From NCBI GenBank assembly GCA_017591395.1, contig WEDG01001280.1:1-64000 (forward strand): 64,000 bases of DNA, given 5' to 3'. Source of the DNA: Schistocephalus solidus. Lineage: Eukaryota; Platyhelminthes; Cestoda; Diphyllobothriidea; Diphyllobothriidae. Below are positions 34,101-45,375 of the stretch, piece by piece; position 1 is the stretch's first letter, and every line of letters starts with the position of its first letter. The notes under the pieces were generated by a model that was given only the letters and a program-made list of their open reading frames with translations, made no database searches and was not told where the DNA came from. Both the position numbers and the translations under genes were made by a program.

Positions 34101-37100
34101 AGACCTGGGTTCATGTGAGGTAATAAGAGAACATCTGTTAGGCCGTGATCGAACACTCGTACAAGCTCTCCCCTCCTCCCAAAAGGACTGGCAGTAGATG
34201 TTTACCCAGGCCAAAAAAATCAGCCTTCTTGGGTAGGGGGCGTTGGATATTGAAAGACAGCGTGGCCGGCATAACCGATCAAACGAGTCAGGACTTTCCC
34301 GTTTACTTTAGCTTCAAGAATCATGATTCAGTAATTAATTATAAGAACTCGTTGATTTGAACGGAGAACATTCACAATGACCAAGTAAAGGCATAAAAAG
34401 GAGTGGAAGAAATTTCTGCGACAGGAAGATCATATACTTCGGGCCTCACCTAACGAAAAATCGGATAGTCTCCTCGAAACAGCAGTTAGAAACGGAATTT
34501 TTACTTTTGAATAGAAGGACGGTTTCTAAAGCTGCCCTGATGGTCGTTCTTCTTTCTATCATTATTTACTTGCACGCGCGTACCACTGACGTCTATTTCT
34601 CAGTCGATTACAGCTATCCAAACCCGCTAACCAATGGTAAGGGCGACTCGAGCATGCTCTCGCTCAAGAGTCTCTGGAGCCTCTCCCAGGGTCACTCAGA
34701 AAGATCACTTTCGTTGAGTTGGGTGTGTCCTTGCCCGAATGCTAACTTGTTATGACCTGTTTTTCAATCACCCTGTAGACAATAAAGTGCTCTGTCTAGT
34801 AGGGTTAAACTTATATTTCTATTCTGGGGCCTGGCGTGAAGTGACAAGTGACAAGTGGCGTGTATTGACAAGGGTTCGCCGTAGATATTGCTTATTTGTC
34901 ACCCTCCGAACCTCCCCCTGGCAGGACAGGGATCCAGGAACGCAGAAGCATATTGATGCGATTTCAGTGTGTTGAGACGCACTGCAGTGAACCGGAAGAC
35001 AAGGTAGCCGAATTGCGATATCTTCGATGAGTGTTCAGAGAAAATGGCCACCCGCGCAACTTCGTCAAACGGTGCATGCGCAACCGGGACGAGCAACAAA
35101 ATTGCACCGACCTACAATTTTAGTGAGCAATTCCGCACGTCAAAAACGTCTCGAAGGCTGTCAGCCACCTTATCGAACAACTTGGAGTTGGAGTCGCACA
35201 CAGACTGGAGGCAACCATTTGGCGTCAGGTAATGAAATCAAAGGACCAAGTGCCACGGAGGGAAACATTTGGAGTCGACTATAGGACCTGGTTCAGTTGC
35301 GGGCCAAGAAACTACGCCTGATAAACTGGAAGACTGCTCCGGACGCGAATTCCCGAACACGCGGCAGCAATGCGGAGTAATTATGTCAATTCTCAAGTCG
35401 TGGCTCATTCGGCGAGACCCGGCCACACATTCACGTTCGATGAGGTCCAAATTATCGCGAGAGGTGACAATCGCGTGAGCCGAGAGTTGCTTGAATCATG
35501 GTTTAGAGATCCCTAGTCTCTTAAAAAGTGCAATAACCTCCCCACACTCCAGGTTCGGTGTTGAGACTCAGTTTGGCCAGAGCAGTCGGCCACTCGGGGA
35601 GCGCTCAGGCGAACGCATTTTTCAACGCCAGTGCCGGTGAGCCAGGTGGCCGAACAAAAATCACGTCAACATCCAACGCGAGTGATTAAATTTCGGCAGA
35701 TAACGACCCGCATGCCGGCCATCAAGCCATTAGCGCACCAGAGGGCAGTCATCTTCGATGAAAGGCGACCGTTTTTTATAGTAACAATAAAAACATATTT
35801 GCTACTGGCTCTGAGGATGGGTTCGAGCTGGAATCCAGAACGCCAGGCAGAAAAAGTTATAGTCCCCGCGATCGCGGCCACGGGACTCGCATTTTCGTTT
35901 GTCGGCAATTAGCACGTCTGGTGTCACAAATCTCTTTGGAAGGATTCAAGTATGGGTCAAATTAAGGAAATAATATCTTCTTTTCGGACGAACTTGATGG
36001 GGAGGGCATTGACATAAATATGTGCGTCTTTGAGTGAATGGAGCGCGCATTGCCCGCCTGTCTCCGGGTTAGAGGACTTACCTCACAATGGAAAGGCTTC
36101 TGACCATTGTGAATGCGCATGTGGTTTCGCAGATCAGTCTTGTTAGTAAACCGGTTGGCGCACTCCTTGCAGACAAATTGTTTCTCCGAATGAACCTTGA
36201 TGTGCGACAGGAGATAGAGCTCCGAGGTGAAGTCAGCAGAGCACAGACCGCAGGCGAACTGCCTCGGGCCATGAACGCGCTTCTTGTGGTCGGAGAGAGC
36301 CACAGAATTTCTGGATGGACGAAGTACACAAAGTGGTTCAGTTCAGTTTAATCAAAGAGAATTAGAGCTATGCAATCAAGATGTCAACGGGTGCGTAGTA
36401 CGGTAGAATGGTGGACTTGTCAAACACATGTTACTTAAATAGTGTGAGTAGTAATGCAACACCAACAAGTAAGGCTCGGTGAAACAGTATTTCGTCGGGG
36501 GATTTAACGAAAAATAGATAGAAACGGTTACTGAAACGCAGCAAGGTTTTTGGCATCACTGTTGAGTTTGAAAATAATCGTCTAACCAGTGAAAAGAACT
36601 GTCGAGCTACAGCGAGAGAAGACTACATAAATATGGGTTGGATCAGCAGATCAACATAATTTAGCTTATTTTAACCTAATGGACAGCACCTCGTGCACAT
36701 GGTGGGGAGGATAAGTGTCTTTACGCCTCTATAGCGATATATTTCCCACTAAAAGCCTAGAAGTGGCATAAATTTCGTGGCATTCCCTGAGAAGGGCTGA
36801 TAACCACAGACTCCGTTAACGCACACGGACATAGATAGCGGTGGTGCATATCCAATTCAACTAAATGTATGAGCGAATCCAACACAAACCATCTTGTCCG
36901 TCGAGATCTAATGCGATAAAAGAGCCCGACAAATTCGCGACCGTTCAATGCTATCCAACATGATATGTTAAACCATTCAGGAAGGTGAGTGAAGCCCACC
37001 CAAAAAAAGATTAGAGGATTATAATTCTTCGACCGACGCACTCAATAGCAGTCTATTTGAGTTGATGTTTCAGACGGATGAATGCAACAGGCTGTGATAT

Positions 37101-39187
37101 CCACAGGACAACCAAGACTGACCGAAAAGTTACATTAGGGCGTAAAAGACCGACATCAACACCTACCGCTGACTAGAATTTTAAAAGATTGCTGAAGTCT
37201 AATGAAAAGGGTTCAAAAATTGGATCTTAGAATAAAAAGGATACTTCTTTGAGAAAGACCAAAGCTTTACTCCCACACCAAGTGGCGTTCTGATCCTTGA
37301 CGAAGTAATCGTGTGTTTCCAATGAAATTAAGATGAACGCTGTAGGGTTCATACTGCCTGCGCAGGCCCAGAAGGCTCACTTACGACTACGTTTCAGGGT
37401 TCACAACGGGGCTGTGTGGTTCTCAGTAGGTACCATTTGCATTTACAGGGGGTATTTTGGTAATGTTTCTGTGTTGCCAGGCACAACGATTCTTGAAACT
37501 GGTCACTTGTGCAAAAATCACCGACATTAGCAGGTAGCAAATGGGCACTAATTATATCATGTTGGATATAAATTGTTAAAGATGTCTGAAAGGCAATCCA
37601 TTGCTCTGTTTCCAGAGGAGACCGTAAGTTAACACCATAGTTAGTGCAGCTAAACCCATCTTTCTCCTTCTTCTGGCCTCTCCATTCTTCGAACTTTATG
37701 TTGCATTCCCAGAAAATGTTGAAGAAAAAATATGCAGGATGAGATTATTGAAAAGACAGTGGAGACTGGAATGACAATTTATCGTTTATTAGTCGTCATC
37801 ATCAGCCAACAATACCCAACCCCAGGTTTTCACAACCCTTGAGGATCGAACTTGCGACTTGTTGATTAAGTCCTGTTCGGGGTGGTCGATATAGATGGAC
37901 ACCACACCGAAGAGGAGCTTCACACTCTTTAAGGAAGCAAATTCGCTCTGATCACAATGTAATTTGACACCAATCGTTCCCGTTACCGATGCGGGTGCTG
38001 ACGAGGGGGGAGGGAGGAAAGGAGAGAAGGAGGAGGAGGAGGAGGGAGGAGGAGGAGGAGGAGGAGGAGGGAGGAGGAGGAGGAGGAGGAGGGAGGAGGA
38101 GGAGGAGGAGGAGGAGGAGGAGGGAGGAGGAGGGAGGAGGAGGAGGAGGAGGAGGAGGAGGAGGAGGAGGAGGAGGAGGAGGAGGAGGGAGGAGGAGGAG
38201 GAGGAGGAGGAGGAGGAGGAGGAGGAGGAGGAGGAGGAGGAGGAGGAGGAGGAGGAGGAGGAGGAGGAGGAGGAGGAGGAGGAGGAGGAGGAGGAGGAGG
38301 AGGAGGAGGAGGAGGAGGAGGAGGAGGAGGAGGAGGAGGAGGAGGAGGAGGAGGAGGGAGGGAGGAGGAGGAGGAGGAGGAGGAGGAGGAGGAGGAGGAG
38401 GAGGAGGGAGGAGGAGGAGGAGGAGGAGGAGGGAGGAGGAGGAGGAGGAGGAGGAGGAGGAGGAGGGAGGAGGAGGAGGAGGAGGAGGAGGAGGAGGAGA
38501 GAGGAGGAGGAGGGAGGAGGAGGAGGAGGAGGCTACATGCATGGTGATTCACGCGGAATATCTGCATATGAAAATTTAAAAAAAAAAACAATCCTAACCT
38601 ATGGCGGTCATGGAATACTATGGATTTGTTAATACTATTCGCATTTTCTGCATATATTCTAACTAAGAATTGAGGTCATCTGCTTTTTACCTAATAATAA
38701 AGACGAAGTTACATTAAGGTAAAATTGGGAGGGACGTTTCTCACCGGAACACCTTGGAGCACTCTTCACAGGTGACAGCTGTCTTCGTGTGTTCAGCCAA
38801 CACATGTCGCTGGAGTCCTATATTTGAGTGAAACTTGAGAGGGCAGACCCGACAGTCGTAGCGCATCTTTTCAGAGCAGGATGGTGTACCACATGTGGCC
38901 TCCTTGACACGCGACACCTCGCAGTCTGAAGCACCTGGAATCGCGGCCTGGAGACCCCTCTTCTCATCCTCTTCCTCAGTCTCCACGCATGACTGGAGGT
39001 CGTTGAGGAGCAGCGTCGGGGAATCTGCTGCTGCGCCAACTGCACCCTTCCCAAGCTTCTCCGGAGAATGCTGCCCCATATCCTCCTCCCCATCTAACAC
39101 CGCCGGCCCATTCCCTGGTCGAGGCAGTACACCTTCGCCGTTCGCCGTGTAATAGCTGGTTAACAAGTTGGTAACGATCGAGGCCAT
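30828..39187 (-). CDS. Nine-finger C2H2 zinc-finger protein, four coding exons
   Basis: Joining 39187-38745, 36310-36082, 34104-33944 and 31116-30828 gives 1122 nt: 373 residues plus TGA. Intron phases are 2, 0 and 2, every intron is gt-ag, and each junction restores a zinc-finger consensus, which strongly supports the model. Fingers by Cys,Cys,His,His: 112,115,128,133; 140,143,156,161; 168,171,184,188; 195,198,211,215; 223,226,239,243; 251,254,267,271; 279,282,295,299; 307,310,323,328; and a last C2HC finger 335,338,351,355. TGEKPY-type linkers join fingers 5 and 6. Residues 1-105 are acidic and low complexity ([24 protein letters not shown]) and probably disordered. It is likely a nuclear DNA-binding protein; target and orthologue are unknown. 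The start ATG at 39187 may be internal, because an acceptor at 39216 opens the same frame upstream. Confidence 0.85.
32840..33180 (+). pseudogene. GIY-YIG endonuclease remnant of a Penelope-like element (in intron)
   Basis: One frame gives [14 protein letters not shown], the first half of the GIY-YIG core. The neighbouring frame gives [12 protein letters not shown], the second half, so a frameshift lies near 32925. The 3' end has ctgatgccggattcc...gttcgaaagctcagactaataaa, the terminal motif shared with other PLE copies. It is antisense to the host gene. Confidence 0.55.
33128..33163 (+). ncRNA. Hammerhead-like motif at a PLE 3' end
   Basis: CTGATGC, then a six-pair stem (GGATTC with GAGTTC, loop cagtaa), then GAAAGCTCAG. 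A hammerhead core needs CUGANGA, stem II and GAAA. Here the A of GA is C, so this copy is probably inactive. PLEs are known to carry hammerhead motifs. Confidence 0.35.
33944..34104 (-). CDS. Zinc-finger gene, third coding exon
   Basis: The acceptor acccag ends at 34105. The exon starts [12 protein letters not shown], giving the second Cys of finger 5, and encodes finger 6 ([10 protein letters not shown]). It ends KEMQF plus ca before donor gtaagt at 33943. At 161 nt it leaves phase 2, which the next exon matches. Confidence 0.87.
34105..36081 (-). other. Intron 2 of the zinc-finger gene
   Basis: A 2.0-kb gt-ag intron. Its middle holds a + strand PLE remnant (34960-35860). An 82-codon open stretch at 34507-34755 with one hydrophobic segment is not recognised. 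Confidence 0.75.
34960..35860 (+). pseudogene. Penelope-like element: RT end, GIY-YIG endonuclease and 3' tail
   Basis: Frames show the RT thumb tail ([54 protein letters not shown]). The endonuclease follows ([16 protein letters not shown], two stops, [40 protein letters not shown]). The end near 35811-35850 carries ctgaggatgggttcgag and gaatccagaacg, a decayed form of the family's 3' motif. Same family as 47010, 48150 and 54050. Confidence 0.65.
36082..36310 (-). CDS. Zinc-finger gene, second coding exon
   Basis: The acceptor ccag ends at 36311. The first base completes the split Arg codon, then [14 protein letters not shown] finishes finger 2. Fingers 3 ([10 protein letters not shown]) and 4 ([10 protein letters not shown]) follow, then FHCE of finger 5 before donor gtaagt at 36081. 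The length is 229 nt. Confidence 0.87.
37751..37872 (-). repeat. tRNA-derived SINE in intron 1
   Basis: On the + strand: aagacagtggagactggaat, gtcgtcatcatcagccaaca, aaccccaggttttcacaacc, then an inverted B box (gaggatcgaac) and gacttgttgattaag. It is in the same orientation as the host gene. Confidence 0.6.
38003..38532 (+). repeat. 530-bp uninterrupted purine (GGA/GGGA)n tract
   Basis: Every base from 38003 to 38532 is A or G. The sequence is mostly GGA triplets with irregular GGGA steps that shift the phase. All long open frames across it (poly-Glu, poly-Arg, poly-Gly, and Pro/Ser/Leu on the other strand) are repeat artefacts. Such homopurine mirror-like tracts can form triplex (H-DNA) structures and are unstable in length. 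Confidence 0.95.
38745..39187 (-). CDS. Zinc-finger gene, first coding exon in the window
   Basis: It starts [20 protein letters not shown] and ends in CEECSKVF plus two bases (cg) before donor gtgaga at 38744. It encodes the acidic N-terminus, finger 1 and the Cys half of finger 2. Upstream, an excellent acceptor (pyrimidine tract, cccacag ending 39216) keeps the frame open as QEVVETTSV before the ATG. The exon may therefore begin at 39215, with the true start in an unseen upstream exon, or that part may be 5' UTR. Confidence 0.85.
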
Positions 39188-39215
39188 GACTGACGTCGTC
39201 TCGACGACTTCTTGT

Positions 39216-39623
39216 CTGTGGGAGGACGGGAAGGAAGGCGTATGAAAAGCTCATCGGTTTCTGAGCCTGCGTAAGCTTTAAAATTACCGGTGCTTGCTGT
39301 CGGCAATCCGATCGATAACTTGACTTTTTGGTGCGCCCCTCAGCACAGCTGTTCTGTTGCTTAGGTTGGTAGGAACGCTAGGGGAACCAGCAGGCACTGA
39401 AAGCCGATTAACTACATCCGAGGCAAGGACCCATCCGCAGATAGAATTTCGAGATTGATTAGGCATTTAGAATTTGGAATTGCGCTATATATACACGAAA
39501 CATACTCTGCTCGGACTGAGGGCTAATATTTAAGTTGAAACACAATTTGAACTTTTCTCGCGCCCACGTTTCCAGGGCCTCGCACAATTCTCTAGATGTA
39601 TTAATCTTCTTTATGGATGAAAA
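39216..39623. other. Presumed upstream intron or promoter of the zinc-finger gene
   Basis: An acceptor-like pyrimidine tract ending cccacag (39216, - strand) suggests another intron upstream. No further exon or promoter motif could be recognised. Confidence 0.4.
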
Positions 39624-39790
39624 CTAGGCCCATGGCTCACTCGGCAGAGTGGTGGACTTAACAACACTAGATGATCAAAGAAGGCGAGTTCGTGCTTCAG
39701 GGACGGCAAATCTGGGTTTAGGGTAAGGCTGGCTGAGGAGGGATAATAAACCAGAAATAACAACTCCAGTCTCCCATGTCCTTATCAGTC
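39624..39790 (+). repeat. tRNA-derived SINE-like copy
   Basis: The tRNA-like head cccatggctcactcggcaga and a weak B box (gagttcgtgcttc) precede the family body (taaggctggctgagga; actccagtctcccatgtcct). The head differs from the common one, suggesting a subfamily. Confidence 0.55.
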
Positions 39791-40207
39791 ATTTTTTTCT
39801 GCAAATCAAGCTTTGTTAAGAGCCTATTGAACAATAAATCCGAAAGTGAAAATCGGTCTTCTATAAGACTCACAATTGTCGGAAAATACGCCCACAAGGG
39901 TTTCAAGCAGAATCACAGTTAAGTGGTTGAGGTCTCACAGACCTTCACGGTCAAAGACATCTCAATACCGCGTCCCAGCAGGCCAGTGACAAATTTTTCT
40001 GGGTCAGACCTTAGCGGCTACTGAGGAAACCATATGATTTTATTTGACTAACAAACCACAGAAATCCTGTCCGAAACTAGACGAGTGGACAGGTTCAAGC
40101 CAGTCCACGCGTTTCGATTCAGATTAAATGTTAACTTCAAATCCTTAAACATGAGCTCGGTTGTAAATGAGTACTTAGGTCAACTTTTATAATATTGATT
40201 AGCCTCC

Positions 40208-40818
40208 TAGATATTTCAGTCAAATCAGGGAGCCGGCTATGAATGTGCACTTGGTCTGTCATCGGTAAGTGACTACTTAAAAAGTGGAAATTTATTCCAT
40301 TGATTTTCAATGCTTTTAGATCTAAACGTCTTTCGTAGAAAACTTACGCAAAAGTATTTTTACCTTTATACTCAGTTAGTGGTAATTTAGGTCTTCTACA
40401 GGTTTTTATTTACTCGAAGAAACTATACCACTTATTTTAAAATAAGTATTCCAGTCCCGAATAATTTTGCAAATCGATATGTGGTTGCCATACCTGACCT
40501 CTCAGTAGCATATTGTTGCAAAATGGCTGTTTTATCTTGGGGCTTAAGCTGGAACCTTAACAGGCGGTCGCATAGTGACTTCTACGATAGGCAGATAAGG
40601 CGGACAGACAGAAGCTGGCCTGTATCATGAAATGAGTAGGAATATTTTTGTGCATATTTTCTGAAAGAAAAGTTACATGAATTTATAATACCCTCAAAAA
40701 TTTATGCGAAAAATGCATGGTATTTAGGCAGTTCTTTTTTTACTTAAAGTACTTTTTGGAATAGAGTGCAAAGAAACACGCTAAAAGCCGGCATCCTGTC
40801 ATACTCTAAATATCTTAA
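40208..40818. mobile_element. AT-rich MITE-like element with inverted ends
   Basis: The left end tagatatttcagtcaaatca, then gggagccggcta, is mirrored at the right by the complement of aaaagccggcatcctgtcat and actctaaatatctta. The two imperfect inverted ends of about 40 bp enclose roughly 0.6 kb without an ORF. The left terminus recurs at 19354. No clear target-site duplication could be read. Confidence 0.5.
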
Positions 40819-41270
40819 GAATGTCTTTAGTGAAAATCTGTATTACAACACCACGTAAGTAATCCTTCCTAGTCGAAAACACATTTTAAACTTTCTGTTA
40901 ACATTTTTAATCTAGGCCAGATACTGTAGTGGATGTGTTATTCCATGAAGCCTTAACTAAAATTCGAAAATGTGTTTTGGATTCGAAAATATTGCGTGAG
41001 TATTGTTGTTTAGTAATCGTCATGCAACTTAAGTTCCGTAACGACGTGGTCTTTTGAACGAGCTGCTGTATGGCCGCCTGCAAATCTACACTCTGCAAAA
41101 AATGATGCCTGAAGTTGTATGCATTTTAGTCTTTTATTTTCAACGCTCCTATAAATTCAAATATATTTTATAGAAAAAATGCCCTAAAATATTCATTTGG
41201 TAGCCCATTACATCTTCTTTAAACTATATGCTTTACAATTTGGTATCTACTAGTAGAATAACGCAACTGA

Positions 41271-41400
41271 CAAAGACAACGGAGACTGTAAGGACTAGTT
41301 CTGGTTAAGCAACCGTCATCAGCCAGTCATACGCAGTCCAGGTTTGTGGCCTCCGGGATTCGAACCCAGGCTATTCAGTCACTGAATAAAACGCTCTAAA
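41271..41400 (-). repeat. tRNA-derived SINE
   Basis: On the + strand: caaagacaacggagactgta, gcaaccgtcatcagccagtc and cgggattcgaaccc, the inverted form of a perfect B box (gggttcgaatcccg). Confidence 0.6.
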
Positions 41401-41439
41401 ATGGTGTTAGGGTACTTGTTGAAACATATATATATGTAT

Positions 41440-41645
41440 GGAGAACGAAGGGCTCATCGGAAAAGCGAGTTTTACTCGAGAATTTTCAAGCTGGTTTCAC
41501 CAAACCGTCGTCAGTGGGAGTTGGGACTGTCGCACTAGAGGGTTTTGGGGCATAGAGGTTACATCGGCAGACTGACGTCCATCGGAGGCATAGAAGAATG
41601 GCTTTCGTCGGTCACGTTAAGGGACAGCGTGGTACTTGTTGGAAG
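41440..41645 (+). repeat. Non-coding PLE-associated repeat
   Basis: The text gggagttgggactgtcgcac, tagaggg, then gactgacgtccatcggagg parallels 28105-28165, the gap between the two - strand PLE pieces. It is probably the untranslated end of that PLE family, here without coding sequence. Confidence 0.45.
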
Positions 41646-41649
41646 AATA

Positions 41650-43590
41650 AAAACTGATAGAATATGCTAACATCTGTGGCTTAGGATTTTAACTGATGCG
41701 ATAACCCAGTCCTTCTCCATGCTGAGGGCTGGGTGGCAAAGGATCCCTTTCGAAGGTGGCCTTAATCACCGAACGGTAATCTGCAGTATTCAATCTTGAT
41801 TTAAGTCACGTTCATCCACCTGAGGATCTAAGATTACACAAATAGTTACGTCACCACCCCCCAACAATTCTCCCCATCATTTACTTTTGATAATCAAGAT
41901 ACCGAATTCCGCCTCTTGCATACAGTTCAAAAGAAGCACAGTTATCTGCCAAATGAGTAGGTTACATGAATGGTTCAGGATCCTTTCTAATAAGCATGAC
42001 AAAATACACACAATCCTAAAAAATCGTGCAAAACATTACTTACATAGCGTTTAAGTACTGTGTTCTACAGCGGTTTTTGCAACTCTTCCTATCGCACTGC
42101 CTTGTTAGATTTAATCCGATAGACTATTCAATACCAAACAATGATGCAATCCTATTCAAATGATTTCTTCAGCGTATACTGTTGGAGCAGAATTGTGTGA
42201 TGTAGTTATCCTGTTCAGAAAAAATTCATCGATTTTTTTCAGCCATTAAAATCTTCAAGAAATTTATCGTAAAAAAAGTTCAATTATTTTCAAGAGTAGG
42301 TTTTATGTAAGTGGTTGAGAGGGTTCCCAACCAGAAGACAACAAATCACCTTGGGCGAATGACCTCTGGGACATAATTCTCCACTGAGCTGTTCACATTC
42401 TCCTCGGCAACTTTCCTAAGAGGACTTTTATCCATGTGCGTCCACTTGGAAAGGGGAGTAGAGACTAGGTGGAGAGCAGTGAGCCTCCTTCAACGACAGA
42501 AAATCGCAGAAATAAGCTCCTACGCCTTTAACTACCATTTGCATTGGGAATATGAGATGAAACAATTTTCCTTGTGGTTGCTAAAATAGTTGCAAATTTC
42601 TGTATCCAGTCCTCGAACTTCGACGCAGAATGCACTACCCACTGAGCGCGCCAAAACTTTAATCGATCGCCGAGTCTAGACTGAAAATTCTGGGATCGCT
42701 ACGTCTCTGGAGTGAGCAGTAGAAAAAAGCCAAGGCGAGAACGAAAGATGTTTTTATCGGCGCCAGTGATGTGAGCAGGTTGTCACACGCATGGCGGTCG
42801 TGTCGACAATGTACTGGGGTATTTTAGGTGCCATATCGGAGGGCTTGAAAAGTTTACACATCCGAGGTGAAGTTATTCTAGAACAGGCACAAGCATACAA
42901 ACAGGATCACCAATTGCCGAGGATGAAACGACCTCACGGAGAGAAAGTAGAGCGATCTGGACTCAGGACATGACCGCGCCTCCTTCAAGTTGCTGTTATC
43001 GGATAAAGCAGGAAATAAAAGCTGCGAGATGATAGGATCCAAAGGCAATCAATAACATGGAGAAGTGTTCAAAGTATTTTAAGACAGAAGTTTGATTTTC
43101 CTGGAAAATTTAATTCTCACGCACATAAGAGTAGTTGGCGCGTGATAAGATATTCATTGCGATTAGGATGTCCAGTGCAAATGGTTTGGGTTAGGACAGA
43201 AGAATCGGAACCTCCGTAGCGCAGGTGGACTTCAGCTCAATTCCCAGGGAACTAGTTCTAGGCTCAGGGTTACCGAATTAGGCTTCAGACCCAAGAATCA
43301 GTACTTCCCTGGAATCAGGGGCAAGGGAACCTTTTCCTATGTCCAACCAGGTTTGGGAACAACCGACTTGAGCAATTTATTTTTTCCCCATTCACCCTCT
43401 TCGCAGGCATAAAAAACAATCGTATTCTGCGTAGAGAAAAGGCCGTTTCTAAATTCTGGTTCGCCAGAAAAGGTAGCACCTGGTTATTTGGAAGCCCGAA
43501 TTCAAGTAACTTACTTTTCTGGACGAAAAAGACCAACGCCCTCGAGAGATTTCTGATGTTTCCTCTATTCCCCCCCCCCGCCACCAAATA
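41650..43590. other. No gene recognised
   Basis: AT-rich DNA with small open stretches only (for example 42791-42973). Traces resembling the palindromic MITE (cgtagcgcaggtggacttca, near 43217) occur toward the right. Confidence 0.4.
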
Positions 43591-43594
43591 AAGG

Positions 43595-43735
43595 ATATGG
43601 AAATCGGAGCCGCACGTAATGCAGGTGGCTGTGCGCTAAATTCCAGATAGGAATCAGTGTTCTATTAGGCTTAAGATTGAGGTTACGGTTGAGGTTTGGG
43701 CTGGTGTTAGGTTGAGGACATGGAAATGTTTACTT
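43595..43735. mobile_element. Half of a palindromic MITE
   Basis: gcaggtggctgtgcgctaaa with ttccagatagg, then inverted telomere-like units (gaggttacggttgaggtttg), matches the left half of the elements at 15236 and 44172. No right end is seen. Confidence 0.45.
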
Positions 43736-44171
43736 GTCCCGTAATCAAGCGCCTGGCCAATTGATGGTTGGGGCGTTCCTCCATTACCGCGTCTTGTAGG
43801 GGATGGCGAACAGGTGATTCCGCGCAAGCCAACACTGCACGTCACGATGCGGGCTTCTGCTAGTGCGTGCAGAACCTTCGAACAACCGCAATAAACCCAG
43901 CGACAGCAAATGTTTATGGAGTATTATAGCAAAAGACCCTCCAAAATCTACAGTAATTCCTTTCTTTAAGGACAAAAATTTGGCGAAGGCGTAATTCCCC
44001 TAAATTGTGTTTTTGTGGGCCAACCGTGAAGGAAATTTGCCGAACGAGATAGGACTCATTATCGTTTAGCCGTGCACTGAGAATTTTGAAACGAAGGAAG
44101 TTTTGGCTTCTTAGCTTCTTTTGAAGTTACTGCCTGACCTTGGCGTAAATGAACTCAGGAAAAGCCGGCAG

Positions 44172-44531
44172 GGATGCCTTTTAGGGCCGTCTAAACAGGA
44201 CACCGGTATAGAAAGCACCCCGCCAGCTTACAAAAGGTGGCCTTAGAGTAAATGTCAGGAAGGCTAAATATGCCCTTGCCTTAACGTTAACACGAGCCGT
44301 GAAATAAAAGTAAATTTTCACGTTAATCTGAACCCAAGTCCTACTCTAAACCCCAACCCTACAGTCAACACCTTAAACCTTAACCGACTCATGACCCTAA
44401 TCTCACCTCTGGCCATAATTTCAAACTTAAACCTAACCCTAAATTTCCTTGGAATTTAGCGTAAAGCTACATGATTTCTTGTCGATGGTTTCTTTTTCTG
44501 TGTCCGCTTTAGCCGGCCATACAAGGCATCC
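44172..44531. mobile_element. Palindromic MITE, uninterrupted copy
   Basis: The left end ggatgccttttagggccgtc with taaacaggacaccgg is mirrored by the right end gtgtccgctttagccggcca with tacaaggcatcc. Inner inverted parts (ggtggccttagagtaaat; ggaatttagcgtaaagctac) also pair. The interior is telomere-like (ctaaaccccaaccctacagt; aaacctaaccctaaatttcc). Length is 360 bp with no ORF. Confidence 0.7.
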
Positions 44532-44539
44532 TTACTGAA

Positions 44540-45104
44540 GAACCTTTTCAAACGTGTTCCGACAGTTGATATGAATATCGGAGCTGCAGCCGGAAAATTA
44601 ACAGACCGATAACAAGCATTCACTAGTGTATGGATACCGATCGATTTCCCTTACATACTAGGCAAGTATTTCATCTAATTTGTGCCCCTGTATGACACAT
44701 TGGTCTTCTACCAAGAAGTTTGGGTGATTGTGAGTAAACGTGTTAGTGTCCTAGCAATTCTTTTGTGCAAAGAACGAGGTCCGCATCTGCCCCCACGTAA
44801 GGCGGGCGTTCGACACATTTATCTATCTCGACACATCACCACCTACCATCTTCCGACGGTAGGAAAAAGTCAGAACAACGGGAATGTAAAGTGCGTAGTA
44901 GTTAACGGATTCAAACTGCCCGTCTATGCGAGGGAACGAACGATCCGAGTTGAATCAAACAAACCCTCTCCATCCTCTTCCGTACACCTTTGGCCTGTCC
45001 TAGTCAATCCGAATGAGAATAAGACTAGGCGAAAGGACTACTGTGATGTCACGCCTCTGTCCAATGAAAGTGAGGGGTGGACTCGTATTTCCTAGAACTA
45101 AGAG
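44540..45104. other. No gene recognised; 137-codon open frame of unknown nature
   Basis: The + strand frame 44682-45095 has no recognisable domain, signal or splice context. Its flanks are repeats on both sides, so it is probably chance or a decayed repeat. Confidence 0.35.
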
Positions 45105-45375
45105 ATCCCAAGAATGCCCCTATAAGGAGTCATTACAGTCTGATCCTCCCCTTCCAGAAGAGTACCGATTCATCTCCTCAGCCTTCCAAGCCACGAATTC
45201 TCGTACGTCCTGATAGATTCAAGCGCGTCAGCGAGGAATTCGCCAACTTGCCATGAAGGATTCGTCAGTACTGGCACCGCTCTCTTTTCTCCCTTTACTG
45301 CACCAGTGGCCAATCCGAACCTGTTGGGCAACTTGTTATGAAGTTGGGCGAAGTAGCTGACACGGAACGAATGTC
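45105..45375 (-). repeat. Strongly diverged GGCTTGGAAGG-family copy, inverted
   Basis: Inverted matches include agccttccaagccacgaatt (the GGCTTGGAAGG core) and cagtggccaatccgaacctg (the gaccggctcgga block). It faces copy E in opposite orientation. Confidence 0.4.

Larger units (their letters stand above)
36311..38744 (-). other. Intron 1 of the zinc-finger gene
   Basis: A 2.4-kb gt-ag intron. It contains a SINE at 37751-37872 and a 530-bp purine tract at 38003-38532; the transcript carries the tract as an unbroken pyrimidine (UCC)n run. No coding exon was seen between 36311 and 37750. Confidence 0.75.

Noticed and set aside
37952..38632. Four overlapping frames of about 200 codons (poly-Glu, poly-Arg/Gly, Pro/Ser/Leu)
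   Set aside because: All are translations of the purine tract; composition is fully explained by GGA repeats and no flanking coding sequence exists.
44682..45095. 137-codon frame
   Set aside because: Flanked by repeats on both sides, no recognisable domain.
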